Part shown: positions 27,803 through 34,893 of the stretch, piece by piece | Position numbering within the stretch: position 1 is the stretch's first letter | How the letters are laid out: the number at the start of each line of letters is the position of its first letter | Source: Aquabacterium fontiphilum | Lineage (GTDB): Bacteria > Pseudomonadota > Gammaproteobacteria > Burkholderiales > Burkholderiaceae_C | DNA: 64,000 nt | NCBI RefSeq assembly: GCF_009909205.1 | Contig: NZ_JAAAPN010000002.1 | Location: forward strand, 248,001-312,000 | Direction of reading: 5' to 3' | Program-made: the position numbers and the translations under genes | The notes under the pieces: model-generated | Databases searched by the model: none | What the model was told of the DNA's origin: nothing | Seen by the model: only the letters and a program-made list of their open reading frames with translations

Positions 27803-28705
27803 ATGAACTACCCCACCCTCGAAGACGCCATCGGCAAGACCCCGCTCGTACGCCTGCAGCGGGTGCCGGGTGCCGACAACGACGCGCGTGGCAATGTCAT
27901 CCTGGCCAAGCTCGAGGGCAACAACCCGGCTGGTTCGGTCAAGGATCGCCCCGCGATCAACATGATCCGCCGGGCCGAAGCCCGGGGCGAGATCAAACCC
28001 GGCGACACCCTGATCGAAGCCACCTCCGGCAACACCGGCATCGCGCTGGCCATGGCGGCCGCCATCCGCGGCTACCGCATGGTGCTGATCATGCCGGAAG
28101 ACCTCTCGATCGAGCGCGCCCAGACCATGAAGGCCTTTGGCGCCGAACTCATCCTCACGCCCAAGAGTGGCGGCATGGAGTACGCCCGCGATCTGGCCGA
28201 CCAGATGGTGCGCGAAGGCAAGGGCGTCGTGCTCGACCAGTTTGCCAACCCCGACAACCCGGCGGTGCACTACGACACCACCGGCCCTGAGATCTGGGCC
28301 GATACGCAAGGCCGCGTCACCCATTTCGTCAGCGCCATGGGCACCACCGGCACCATCACGGGCGTGTCGAAGTTCCTCAAAGAGCAGAACCCGGCGGTGC
28401 GCATTGTGGGTGCCCAGCCGCAGGACGGCTCGCGCATCCCCGGCATCCGCAAGTGGCCCGAGGCTTACCTGCCCAAGATCTACGAACCCAGCCGGGTGGA
28501 TGAGCTGGTGCTGGTCAGCCAGACCGACGCCGAAGACATGGCCCGTCGCCTGGCCCGCGAAGAGGGGCTGTTCTGCGGCATCTCTGCAGCCGGCGCCTGC
28601 TGGGCGGCGCTGCAGGTGGCGCACAATGTGCGCAACGCCACCATCGTCTTCGTGGTGTGCGACCGCGGAGACCGCTACCTCTCCACGGGCGTGTTCCCCG
28701 CCTGA
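27803..28705 (+). CDS. cysM: Cysteine synthase B
   Basis: CysM makes cysteine from O-acetylserine and sulfide or thiosulfate using PLP. The 300-residue protein has K47 in NPAGSVKDRP as the PLP lysine, the substrate loop SGNTGIALA and the glycine-rich MGTTGTITGVSKFL. The segment RIVGAQPQDGSRIPGIRKW and the FCGISAAGACWAAL ending fit CysM rather than CysK. I placed the start at ATG 27803 (MNYPTLEDAIGKTPLVRL); further upstream the frame runs into tRNA-Leu. tusA follows after 15 bases. Confidence 0.95.
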   Translation: MNYPTLEDAIGKTPLVRLQRVPGADNDARGNVILAKLEGNNPAGSVKDRPAINMIRRAEARGEIKPGDTLIEATSGNTGIALAMAAAIRGYRMVLIMPEDLSIERAQTMKAFGAELILTPKSGGMEYARDLADQMVREGKGVVLDQFANPDNPAVHYDTTGPEIWADTQGRVTHFVSAMGTTGTITGVSKFLKEQNPAVRIVGAQPQDGSRIPGIRKWPEAYLPKIYEPSRVDELVLVSQTDAEDMARRLAREEGLFCGISAAGACWAALQVAHNVRNATIVFVVCDRGDRYLSTGVFPA

Positions 28706-28720
28706 ATCCGGAAAGCCGTC

Positions 28721-28960
28721 ATGGAGATCCACAAAGAAATCGACACCCGCGGCCTGACGTGCCCGCTGCCCATCCTGAAGGCCAAGAAGGCCTTGGCAGA
28801 CATGCACAGCGGCGAGGTCCTCAAGGTGCTGGCCACCGACCCCAGCTCGGTCCGTGACTTCCAGGCCTTTGCCCGTCAGACCGGCAACGACCTCATCGAG
28901 CAGCACACCACCCAGGTCAACGGGCAGGACGAGTTCGCTCACCTGTTGCGTCGCCGCTGA
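28721..28960 (+). CDS. tusA: TusA-family sulfur carrier protein
   Basis: This 79-residue protein has the family motif RGLTCPLPILKAKKAL with sulfur-accepting C14. TusA carries persulfide sulfur to tRNA thiolation, molybdenum cofactor synthesis or dissimilatory sulfur pathways. It follows cysM closely, giving a small sulfur-metabolism operon. A GC-rich hairpin (CGCCGC 28952-28957, GCGGCG 28961-28966) spans the stop codon and lies between tusA and convergent ruvB; it has no T tract. Confidence 0.92.
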   Translation: MEIHKEIDTRGLTCPLPILKAKKALADMHSGEVLKVLATDPSSVRDFQAFARQTGNDLIEQHTTQVNGQDEFAHLLRRR

Positions 28961-28979
28961 GCGGCGGCGCGTCCCGCGC

Positions 28980-30089
28980 TTACTCGGCCAGCAGGTCGCC
29001 ACCCTGTGGCGGTAGCAGGCCGAGGTGGCGATAAGCCGCGGCCGTGGCGATGCGCCCGCGCGGTGTGCGCTGCAGATAGCCCTGCTGGATCAGGTAGGGC
29101 TCGATCACATCCTCGATCGTCTCGCGCTCTTCGCCAATGGCTGCGGCGAGGTTGTCCAGCCCCACCGGCCCCCCGTCGAAGCGGTGAATGATGGCGTCCA
29201 GCAGCTTGCGGTCCATCACATCCAGGCCAATCGGGTCGACATCCAGCATCGCGAGTGCCTTGTCGGCCATATGTCGTGTGATGCGACCGTCTCCCTTGAC
29301 CTCGGCATAGTCGCGCACCCGGCGCAGCAGGCGATTGGCGATCCGGGGTGTGCCCCGTGAGCGACGGGCCACCTCCATGGCGCCTTCCGGGTCGATCGGT
29401 GCGCCCAGCAACCCGGCCGAGCGCGTCACGATGCGCTGCAGCTCGCTGGCGGTGTAGAACTCCAGCCGCGCCACGATGCCGAAACGGTCGCGCAGCGGGT
29501 TGGTCAGCATGCCCGCGCGCGTGGTGGCGCCCACCAGCGTGAACGGCTGCAGATCCAGCTTGATCGAGCGCGCTGCCGGCCCCTCGCCAATCATGATGTC
29601 GATCTGGTAGTCCTCCAGCGCGGGGTAGAGGATCTCTTCCACCACCGGGCTCAGCCGGTGGATCTCGTCGATGAACAGCACATCGTGCCGCTCGAGGTTG
29701 GTGAGGATGGCTGCCAGGTCCTTGGGTTTCTCGAGCACCGGCCCCGAGGTCTGGCGCAGGTTCACACCCAGCTCGGTGGCGATGATGTGGCTCAGCGTGG
29801 TCTTGCCCAGTCCCGGTGGGCCGAACAGCAGCACGTGGTCCAGTGCCTCCTGACGCTTGCGCGCCGCGCCAATGAAGATCTCCAGCTGCTCGCGCGCCTT
29901 GGCCTGACCCACATACTCATCCAGATCTTTGGGGCGCAACGCGCGCTCCAGCGCCTCCTCGCCGCCGGGCGCCACCACGCCGCTGACCATCCGATCGGCT
30001 GCCAGGCCTTCCGGCTGATCCACCGCGGCGGCTGGGCGTTTGCCTTTGCGCATCGCGCCACCGGCCATGTCATCGGTCTGAATGCTCAT
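28980..30089 (-). CDS. ruvB: Holliday junction branch-migration helicase RuvB
   Basis: RuvB is the hexameric AAA+ motor that works with RuvA to move Holliday junctions and RuvC to resolve them. The 369-residue protein has Walker [12 protein letters not shown], Walker B DEIHRL, sensor 1 GATTRAGML, the arginine finger region [14 protein letters not shown] and the C-terminal winged helix ending [15 protein letters not shown]. The N-terminal extension [23 protein letters not shown] is longer and more hydrophilic than in E. coli. ruvA and ruvC are not adjacent. GATAAT ends six bases before ATG 30089 and no Shine-Dalgarno is present, predicting a leaderless mRNA. No LexA box is seen upstream. Confidence 0.97.
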   Translation of the reverse strand: MSIQTDDMAGGAMRKGKRPAAAVDQPEGLAADRMVSGVVAPGGEEALERALRPKDLDEYVGQAKAREQLEIFIGAARKRQEALDHVLLFGPPGLGKTTLSHIIATELGVNLRQTSGPVLEKPKDLAAILTNLERHDVLFIDEIHRLSPVVEEILYPALEDYQIDIMIGEGPAARSIKLDLQPFTLVGATTRAGMLTNPLRDRFGIVARLEFYTASELQRIVTRSAGLLGAPIDPEGAMEVARRSRGTPRIANRLLRRVRDYAEVKGDGRITRHMADKALAMLDVDPIGLDVMDRKLLDAIIHRFDGGPVGLDNLAAAIGEERETIEDVIEPYLIQQGYLQRTPRGRIATAAAYRHLGLLPPQGGDLLAE

Positions 30090-30095
30090 GAGCTC

Positions 30096-30101
30096 ATTAT
30101 C
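30096..30101 (-). promoter_or_regulatory. Predicted leaderless promoter -10 for ruvB
   Basis: GATAAT on the minus strand, six bases before the ruvB ATG. Confidence 0.5.
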
Positions 30102-30141
30102 CGCGCGCATCAACCTGTTGCCATCAAGCAACAATGGGCCG

Positions 30142-30171
30142 TGTGGACGTCCACATATGACAACCCTGTCA
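30142..30171. promoter_or_regulatory. Two adjacent palindromes between ruvB and porin gene
   Basis: TGTGGACGTCCACA (30142-30155) is a perfect 14-base palindrome. Two bases later TGACA-ACCC-TGTCA (30158-30171) forms a second perfect dyad. Both lie 110-140 bases before the first porin start in a 193-base divergent gap and look like operator sites. The cognate regulators are not identified. Confidence 0.5.
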
Positions 30172-30282
30172 TCAAAGCCCCGGAAAAACTCTGATGGAAT
30201 GTGTGCAGTTTCGGCGAACGGGAATCATTCCTGCCCACAGGGCAACCCGGTCGAGACCCCTGGATCAACATTGGAGAAGTCA

Positions 30283-31353
30283 ATGAAAAAGACCCTGATT
30301 GCTCTGGCTGCCGTCGCTGCCTCGTCTGCTGCTCTGGCTCAATCTTCCGTCACCATGTATGGCGTGGTGGATCTGTCACTGGAAAGCGTGAAGGGCGAAG
30401 AGTCCGTTTCCCGCGTGACCTCCAGCAACCACACCACGTCGCGTTTCGGCCTGCGTGGCACCGAAGACATCGGTGGCGGCCTGAAGGGCAAGTTCGTGCT
30501 GGAAACCGGGGTGGGCGCGGATACCGGTGCCAGCGGCAGCACCAGAGGCAGCTCGGTGTCCAACGCTCGCACCACTCGTTTCTTTGACCGCGCTGCGTGG
30601 CTGGGCCTTGAAGGTGGTTTCGGTGAACTGCGTCTGGGTCGCCAGGACACTTCGATCGGCGCCATCGCTGGCAACACGGCCATCACCGGTGCTCAGGCAT
30701 ACGATGATCTGGCCATCGTCGGTGTGTTTGCTGCGAGCAGCAACGCCTACCGTTATACGGACAACGCCATCACCTATGTGCTGCCCAAGCTGGCTCAAGG
30801 TCTGACCGCCCAGTTGCAGTACAGCACTGACGTGAACGGCACCGAAGTGGCGGACAGCGATGCTGGCAAGAACTATGGTCTCAGCGTGCAATACGCTGGC
30901 GGCCCGTTCGGCGCCGGCCTGGGCTATCTGCACGCCAAGGCAGACAATGACGAAGATCTGAAGCAGAAGGCGTTGCTGGCTTACGTGTCGTATGACTTTG
31001 GCGCGGCCAAGCTGACCGGTTACCTGAACCAGGACGACCAGACCAACGCCGACAAGAAGCGCAAGGTCTACGGTGTGCGCGTCGACGTGCCCGTGACGGA
31101 AGCCTTCAAGGCCCAGGTGTCGTTCTCTCAGGCCAAGGACATCAACTTCGGCGCGACCGCCGACAACGATGCCAAGATCCTGGCTCTGAAGGGCACTTAC
31201 AACCTGTCCAAGCGCACCTCGCTGTACGGTCTGTTCACGCATGTGTCGAACGACGACGGCGCTCGCCTCCGCGTGGGTGGCTCCGACATCGCTCAACCGG
31301 ACGCAGGCGACAGCTCGCGTGGTTTCGCGGTGGGTGTGGTTCACCGCTTCTGA
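30283..31353 (+). CDS. Outer-membrane porin (Gram-negative porin family)
   Basis: This 356-residue protein has a signal peptide MKKTLIALAAVAASSAALA followed by the standard first strand QSSVTMYGVVDLSLE. The body shows alternating aromatic/polar beta strands, and the periplasmic turn SRFGLRGTEDIGGGLKGKFVLE is diagnostic of betaproteobacterial 16-strand trimeric porins. It ends VGVVHRF with the terminal Phe needed for BAM assembly. GGAGAAG precedes the ATG at 30283. It ends in a strong terminator. Adjacent palindromes suggest specific control. Confidence 0.94.
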   Translation: MKKTLIALAAVAASSAALAQSSVTMYGVVDLSLESVKGEESVSRVTSSNHTTSRFGLRGTEDIGGGLKGKFVLETGVGADTGASGSTRGSSVSNARTTRFFDRAAWLGLEGGFGELRLGRQDTSIGAIAGNTAITGAQAYDDLAIVGVFAASSNAYRYTDNAITYVLPKLAQGLTAQLQYSTDVNGTEVADSDAGKNYGLSVQYAGGPFGAGLGYLHAKADNDEDLKQKALLAYVSYDFGAAKLTGYLNQDDQTNADKKRKVYGVRVDVPVTEAFKAQVSFSQAKDINFGATADNDAKILALKGTYNLSKRTSLYGLFTHVSNDDGARLRVGGSDIAQPDAGDSSRGFAVGVVHRF

Positions 31354-31372
31354 TTGGTTCCTACGGACCGAC

Positions 31373-31395
31373 AAAGGGCCTTCGGGCCCTTTTTT
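31373..31395 (+). terminator. Intrinsic terminator of first porin gene
   Basis: AAAGGGCC (31373-31380), TTCG tetraloop, GGCCCTTT (31385-31392), then T to 31395. Confidence 0.95.
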
Positions 31396-31465
31396 ATTGG
31401 TTTTGCGGACAAGCAAGCCCCTCTGTCGTCATTTCACGACACCTAGGTCAAACCCGGTGCGGTGA

Positions 31466-31501
31466 TTCAGGGGAGAAAAGGACAATCCATTGACCCCTGA
31501 A
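31466..31501. repeat. Inverted repeat upstream of second porin
   Basis: TTCAGGGG (31466-31473) and CCCCTGAA (31494-31501) with a 20-base spacer, between 27 and 62 bases before the second porin ATG. It could be a leader hairpin or split operator. Confidence 0.45.
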
Positions 31502-31527
31502 ACGCGGGGGGACCAAGGAGATACTTC

Positions 31528-32835
31528 ATGCAAAAGACTGTTCTGACCCAAGCCGTTGCCGTGGCCCTCGCCACGTTCGGCGTGGGCGCTGCATACGCTC
31601 AATCCAGCCTGACGCTGTACGGTAACGCTGACGTCAGCGTTGACCACGTCAAGAAGACAGAAGGCGTTCGTCTGGTTCCGTTGAACCCCGCATCGCAGGG
31701 CGTGAAGTCCAGCGTGACCCGTGTGTCGCCCAGCGCCACGTCGCAGACGTCTTACGGCATCCGCGGTACCGAGGACATCGGTGGTGGCTTCAAGGCCTCG
31801 TTCGTGTTGGAAGGCCAGCTGTCACACGACACCGGCGCGCTGTCGCAGGATGGCCGTTTCTTTGGTCGCCAGAGCTACGTTGGCCTGACCACCCCGGTCG
31901 GTGAAGTCCGCCTGGGCCGTCAGTACGCCCCCATCTTCTACTCCACCGCCTTCGTGACCGGTGAGCGCTTTGGTGCAACCGACCTCTTCATCGAGGGCGG
32001 TGCCACCAACAACCTGATGGTGCGTCAGGACAACCAGATCAGCTACTGGCTGAAGGCAGGTGGTCTGACCGCGTCGGTGGCCTATACACCCAATGCCGGC
32101 GCCAACGACATCATCTCGGCGGCTCGCGGTGGCCAGGTGAGCTCCGCCAACGGCGGCATTCTGGGTAGCTCGGGTGCGGGTGGCGAGCGCGCCGGCAACA
32201 AGAACGGTCGCTCTGTCGGCTTCTTCGGTAACTACGCGTTCAACGACAACCTCAACGTTACCCTGGGCTACCACCGTAACGAGTTCGACGGCGCGGGCTT
32301 CGGTCTCTACAGCAGCGCGACCAACTCGACGACTGTGTCGACGTTCTCCCTGGACAAGTACAGCGCGCTGAACCTGGGCGCCAAGTACATCGTGCCGGGC
32401 AGCAACATCATGATCAGCGGTACCGCTGGCCAGGGCAAGTACGACATGACCGATGGTGACGGTTCCCTGAAGCTGCAGTTTGCGGCTGCGGGCGTGCGCG
32501 TGCCCGTGGATGCATGGACGTTCTCGGCTCAGGTGTCGCAGATCAAGTTCAAGAACTTCACCAAGGGTAAGGACACCGGTCTGATGCTGGGTACCGAGTA
32601 CGCGCTGTCCAAGCGGACCTCGCTGTTCGCACGGTTCGTCCAGATCAAGGACGACGAAGGTCAGGCTGCAGACGCTGGTTTCCGCGCTGGTCCTGCAACC
32701 CTGGCTGTCGTGGGTGGTCCTGACGTGATCGCCACCTCGCTGGGCTTCCGCGAAACGCCGGTGTTCGCTGGCGCTGGCATCAACGCCGGCGGCAAGTCGA
32801 CCTACTTCGGTGCAGGCGTGCGCCACACGTTCTGA
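31528..32835 (+). CDS. Outer-membrane porin, second and longer paralogue
   Basis: This 435-residue protein has a signal peptide MQKTVLTQAVAVALATFGVGAAYA, first strand QSSLTLYGNADVSVD, diagnostic SYGIRGTEDIGGGFKASFVLEGQ, the pore-lining VGEVRLGRQYAPIFY, and terminal YFGAGVRHTF. It is about 80 residues longer than its neighbour, mainly through an extended early loop (EGVRLVPLNPASQGVKSSVTR) and loops in the middle, and the two share little beyond family motifs, so this is not a recent tandem duplication. AAGGAG supports the ATG. It has its own terminator, so the two porins are independent units. Confidence 0.93.
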   Translation: MQKTVLTQAVAVALATFGVGAAYAQSSLTLYGNADVSVDHVKKTEGVRLVPLNPASQGVKSSVTRVSPSATSQTSYGIRGTEDIGGGFKASFVLEGQLSHDTGALSQDGRFFGRQSYVGLTTPVGEVRLGRQYAPIFYSTAFVTGERFGATDLFIEGGATNNLMVRQDNQISYWLKAGGLTASVAYTPNAGANDIISAARGGQVSSANGGILGSSGAGGERAGNKNGRSVGFFGNYAFNDNLNVTLGYHRNEFDGAGFGLYSSATNSTTVSTFSLDKYSALNLGAKYIVPGSNIMISGTAGQGKYDMTDGDGSLKLQFAAAGVRVPVDAWTFSAQVSQIKFKNFTKGKDTGLMLGTEYALSKRTSLFARFVQIKDDEGQAADAGFRAGPATLAVVGGPDVIATSLGFRETPVFAGAGINAGGKSTYFGAGVRHTF

Positions 32836-32853
32836 TCGCCTCGCGCGACCAGC

Positions 32854-32881
32854 AAAAAACCGCCTTCGGGCGGTTTTTTTT
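32854..32881. terminator. Bidirectional terminator between second porin and lysA
   Basis: Six A, CCGCC (32860-32864), TTCG loop, GGCGG (32869-32873) and eight T. It serves the porin on the plus strand and lysA on the minus strand. Confidence 0.95.
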
Positions 32882-32937
32882 ACGCCTGCGTGGCGAGCGC
32901 AGCAAGCGGGCCGGCGGCAGACGCCGGCCTGTCCCGC

Positions 32938-34206
32938 TCAGTCCACCAGCTTTTCCAGTTTGAACAGATCGGCCGCCTTCTCGCGCTCGCGTACCAGCAC
33001 GACGCGCTCGCCATCCACCATCACCTCGGCTGCACGGCCGCGGGTGTTGTAGTTGCTGGCCATGGTCATGCCATAGGCACCGGCCGACAGCACGGCCAGC
33101 ACGTCGCCGGGCTGTACCGCCAGTTGCCGGTCACGCCCCAGCCAGTCGCCAGATTCGCACACCGGGCCGACCACGTCCCAGGTTTCACCGGGCTCAGTGC
33201 GCTCATGCGTGTTGACGATGCCCATGTAGGCTTCGTAAAGCGCCGGGCGCATCAGGTCGTTCATGGCGGCATCGACAATGCAGAACTGCTTGTGCTCGCC
33301 AGGCTTGAGGTACATGACCTCGGTCAGCAGTACGCCCGCGTTGCCCACCAGGGAGCGGCCGGGTTCGAACAGCACCTCGCGGTGACCGTGGCCGCGTGCG
33401 TCGATCTTGGCCAGCAGCGCGGCGATCAGGGTATCGGCGCCGGGGGGGGTCTCATCGGTGTAGGTGATGCCCAGGCCGCCCCCCAGGTCCATGTGGTGCA
33501 GCGTGATGCCAGCCGCCTCGATGGCTTCAACCAGATCGAGTACACGGTCGAGCGCATCCAGATAGGGCGCCACCTCGGTGATTTGCGAGCCGATGTGGCA
33601 GTCAATGCCCACGACCTCAATGCCGGGCAGACTGGCGGCACGCCGGTAGGTTGCCAACGCTTGCTCGTGGGCGACGCCGAACTTGTTGCCTTTGAGGCCA
33701 GTGGAGATGTAGGGATGCGTGCCGGCATCCACGTCGGGGTTTACGCGCAGGCTCACGCGCGCGCGCTGGCCCATGCCTGCAGCAACCTCAGACAGCACCT
33801 CCAGTTCGGCCGTGCTTTCCACGTTGAAGCAGCGCACACCCGCGGCGATGGCCTGGCGCATCTCGTCACGCGTCTTGCCAACGCCCGAAAACACGACCTT
33901 GCTGGCTTCACCGCCCGCTGCCAACACGCGCGCCAGCTCACCGCCTGAGACGATGTCGAAGCCGCAACCGGCTTGCGCAAACGTCTGCAGCACGGCCAGG
34001 TTGGAGTTGGCCTTCACGGCATAACAGACCAGGTGAGGGCGACCGGCCAGGGCGCGTTGATAGGGGGCCAGCGCCGCCAGCATGGCACGGCGCGAGTACA
34101 CGTACAGCGGCGTGCCGAAGCGGGTGGCCAGATCGCGCAGGCGATGGCCGTCAAGGCACAGTTCACCCGCATCGCGGCTCAGAAAGGGGGATCCAGGCAG
34201 GTTCAT
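32938..34206 (-). CDS. lysA: Diaminopimelate decarboxylase
   Basis: LysA removes CO2 from meso-diaminopimelate to give lysine. The 422-residue fold type III PLP enzyme has the PLP lysine in LVCYAVKANSNLAVL, HIGSQI, the glycine-rich DLGGGLGITY, EPGRSLVGNAG and the C-terminal CESGDWLGRDR segment with the catalytic Cys. The ATG overlaps the lptM stop by four bases (ATGA), so lptM-lysA is a coupled operon as in many proteobacteria. It ends at a bidirectional terminator. Confidence 0.97.
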   Translation of the reverse strand: MNLPGSPFLSRDAGELCLDGHRLRDLATRFGTPLYVYSRRAMLAALAPYQRALAGRPHLVCYAVKANSNLAVLQTFAQAGCGFDIVSGGELARVLAAGGEASKVVFSGVGKTRDEMRQAIAAGVRCFNVESTAELEVLSEVAAGMGQRARVSLRVNPDVDAGTHPYISTGLKGNKFGVAHEQALATYRRAASLPGIEVVGIDCHIGSQITEVAPYLDALDRVLDLVEAIEAAGITLHHMDLGGGLGITYTDETPPGADTLIAALLAKIDARGHGHREVLFEPGRSLVGNAGVLLTEVMYLKPGEHKQFCIVDAAMNDLMRPALYEAYMGIVNTHERTEPGETWDVVGPVCESGDWLGRDRQLAVQPGDVLAVLSAGAYGMTMASNYNTRGRAAEVMVDGERVVLVREREKAADLFKLEKLVD

Positions 34207-34469
34207 GGTCGGGTCGGGGGGGCAGGTTGCGCCGGTTGGTCTGGCGTGGTGGCGGCATGCGGTGCGCCGCCCGTCGGGGTGTTGGGCGATGACCGAGGCG
34301 TCTGGCCACCTTCTGGCTGGGGCAGGTACAGCGGGCCTTTGAGGCCGCAGGCGTTCAAGCCCAGGCTGGCGGCCAGCGCCACCAAGAGGGCTGCTCGCCG
34401 TCGTGGAGATGTGCGAGCAGGGTGTGCGTCACGCTGGCACATCCCTAGAATCCGGGCAGTGTTGTTCAT
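34203..34469 (-). CDS. lptM: LptM-family small lipoprotein
   Basis: This small lipoprotein of 88 residues has a lipobox LNAC (C41) followed by the family signature GLKGPLYLP and a Pro/Thr/Gln-rich tail. LptM helps the LptD-LptE lipopolysaccharide translocon mature at the outer membrane. The start at 34469 is supported by TAGAAT six bases upstream (leaderless architecture); ATG 34442 is the alternative and would give a 79-residue product. The N-terminal ~25 residues ahead of the hydrophobic core are unusually long and basic for a lipoprotein signal. The stop overlaps lysA. Confidence 0.85.
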   Translation of the reverse strand: MNNTARILGMCQRDAHPARTSPRRRAALLVALAASLGLNACGLKGPLYLPQPEGGQTPRSSPNTPTGGAPHAATTPDQPAQPAPPTRP

Positions 34470-34482
34470 GCCCACATTCTAA
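34446..34482. promoter_or_regulatory. Overlapping divergent promoters of cyaY and lptM
   Basis: TAGAAT on the plus strand (34446-34451) is the likely -10 of cyaY; TAGAAT on the minus strand (34481-34476) is the likely -10 of lptM. Predicted starts near 34458 (plus) and 34470 (minus) mean the two transcripts would overlap by about a dozen bases, and the two polymerases would compete. Confidence 0.45.
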
Positions 34483-34492
34483 GGAAGCACCG

Positions 34493-34849
34493 ATGTCCGC
34501 CCACGAGACCCCCTCTGGCTTGTCTGATGCGCAGTATGACGAGGCCATTCGCGCCACACTGGCCCGGCTGGAGCGCACAGTGGACGCCTGGCTGCAGGAC
34601 GACGTCATCGACATCGACAGCGCCCGTACGGGCGGCATGATCACCCTGACCTTGCCCAATCGCAGTCAGCTCATCATCAACGCGCAGCCGCCCCTGCACG
34701 AATTGTGGTTGGCGGCGCGCAAGGGCGGCTTTCATTTCCGGCTGAGCACGGATGGGCGCTGGCTGGATACGCGCAGTGGCGCCGAGTTCTTTTCGCTGTT
34801 GTCGGACTGCGCGAGCGACCAAGCAGGGCAGCCGCTGCAGTTCGCCTGA
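34493..34849 (+). CDS. cyaY: Frataxin-like iron-sulfur assembly protein CyaY
   Basis: This 118-residue protein shows the frataxin signature: acidic first helix (LSDAQYDEAIRATLARLERTVDAW), then DVIDIDSARTGGMITLTLPNRSQLIINAQPPLHELWLAARKGGFHF. CyaY binds iron and regulates IscS during iron-sulfur cluster assembly. AAGGA seven bases before the ATG fixes the start. It is divergent from lptM-lysA and convergent with mrcA, the usual neighbourhood in betaproteobacteria. Confidence 0.95.
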   Translation: MSAHETPSGLSDAQYDEAIRATLARLERTVDAWLQDDVIDIDSARTGGMITLTLPNRSQLIINAQPPLHELWLAARKGGFHFRLSTDGRWLDTRSGAEFFSLLSDCASDQAGQPLQFA

Positions 34850-34852
34850 GAC

Positions 34853-34873
34853 GGGGCCCGCGAAAAGGGCCCC
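34853..34873. other. GC-rich hairpin between cyaY and mrcA
   Basis: GGGGCCC (34853-34859), 7-base loop, GGGCCCC (34867-34873), between two convergent genes. It has no T tract on either side, so it is only a possible terminator. Confidence 0.45.
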
Positions 34874-34893
34874 GCGGGGCTCGACTCCGTGAC

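Noticed and set aside
30283-32835. Recent tandem duplication of porins
   Set aside because: The two proteins differ by about 80 residues and match only at family motifs; each has its own leader and terminator.
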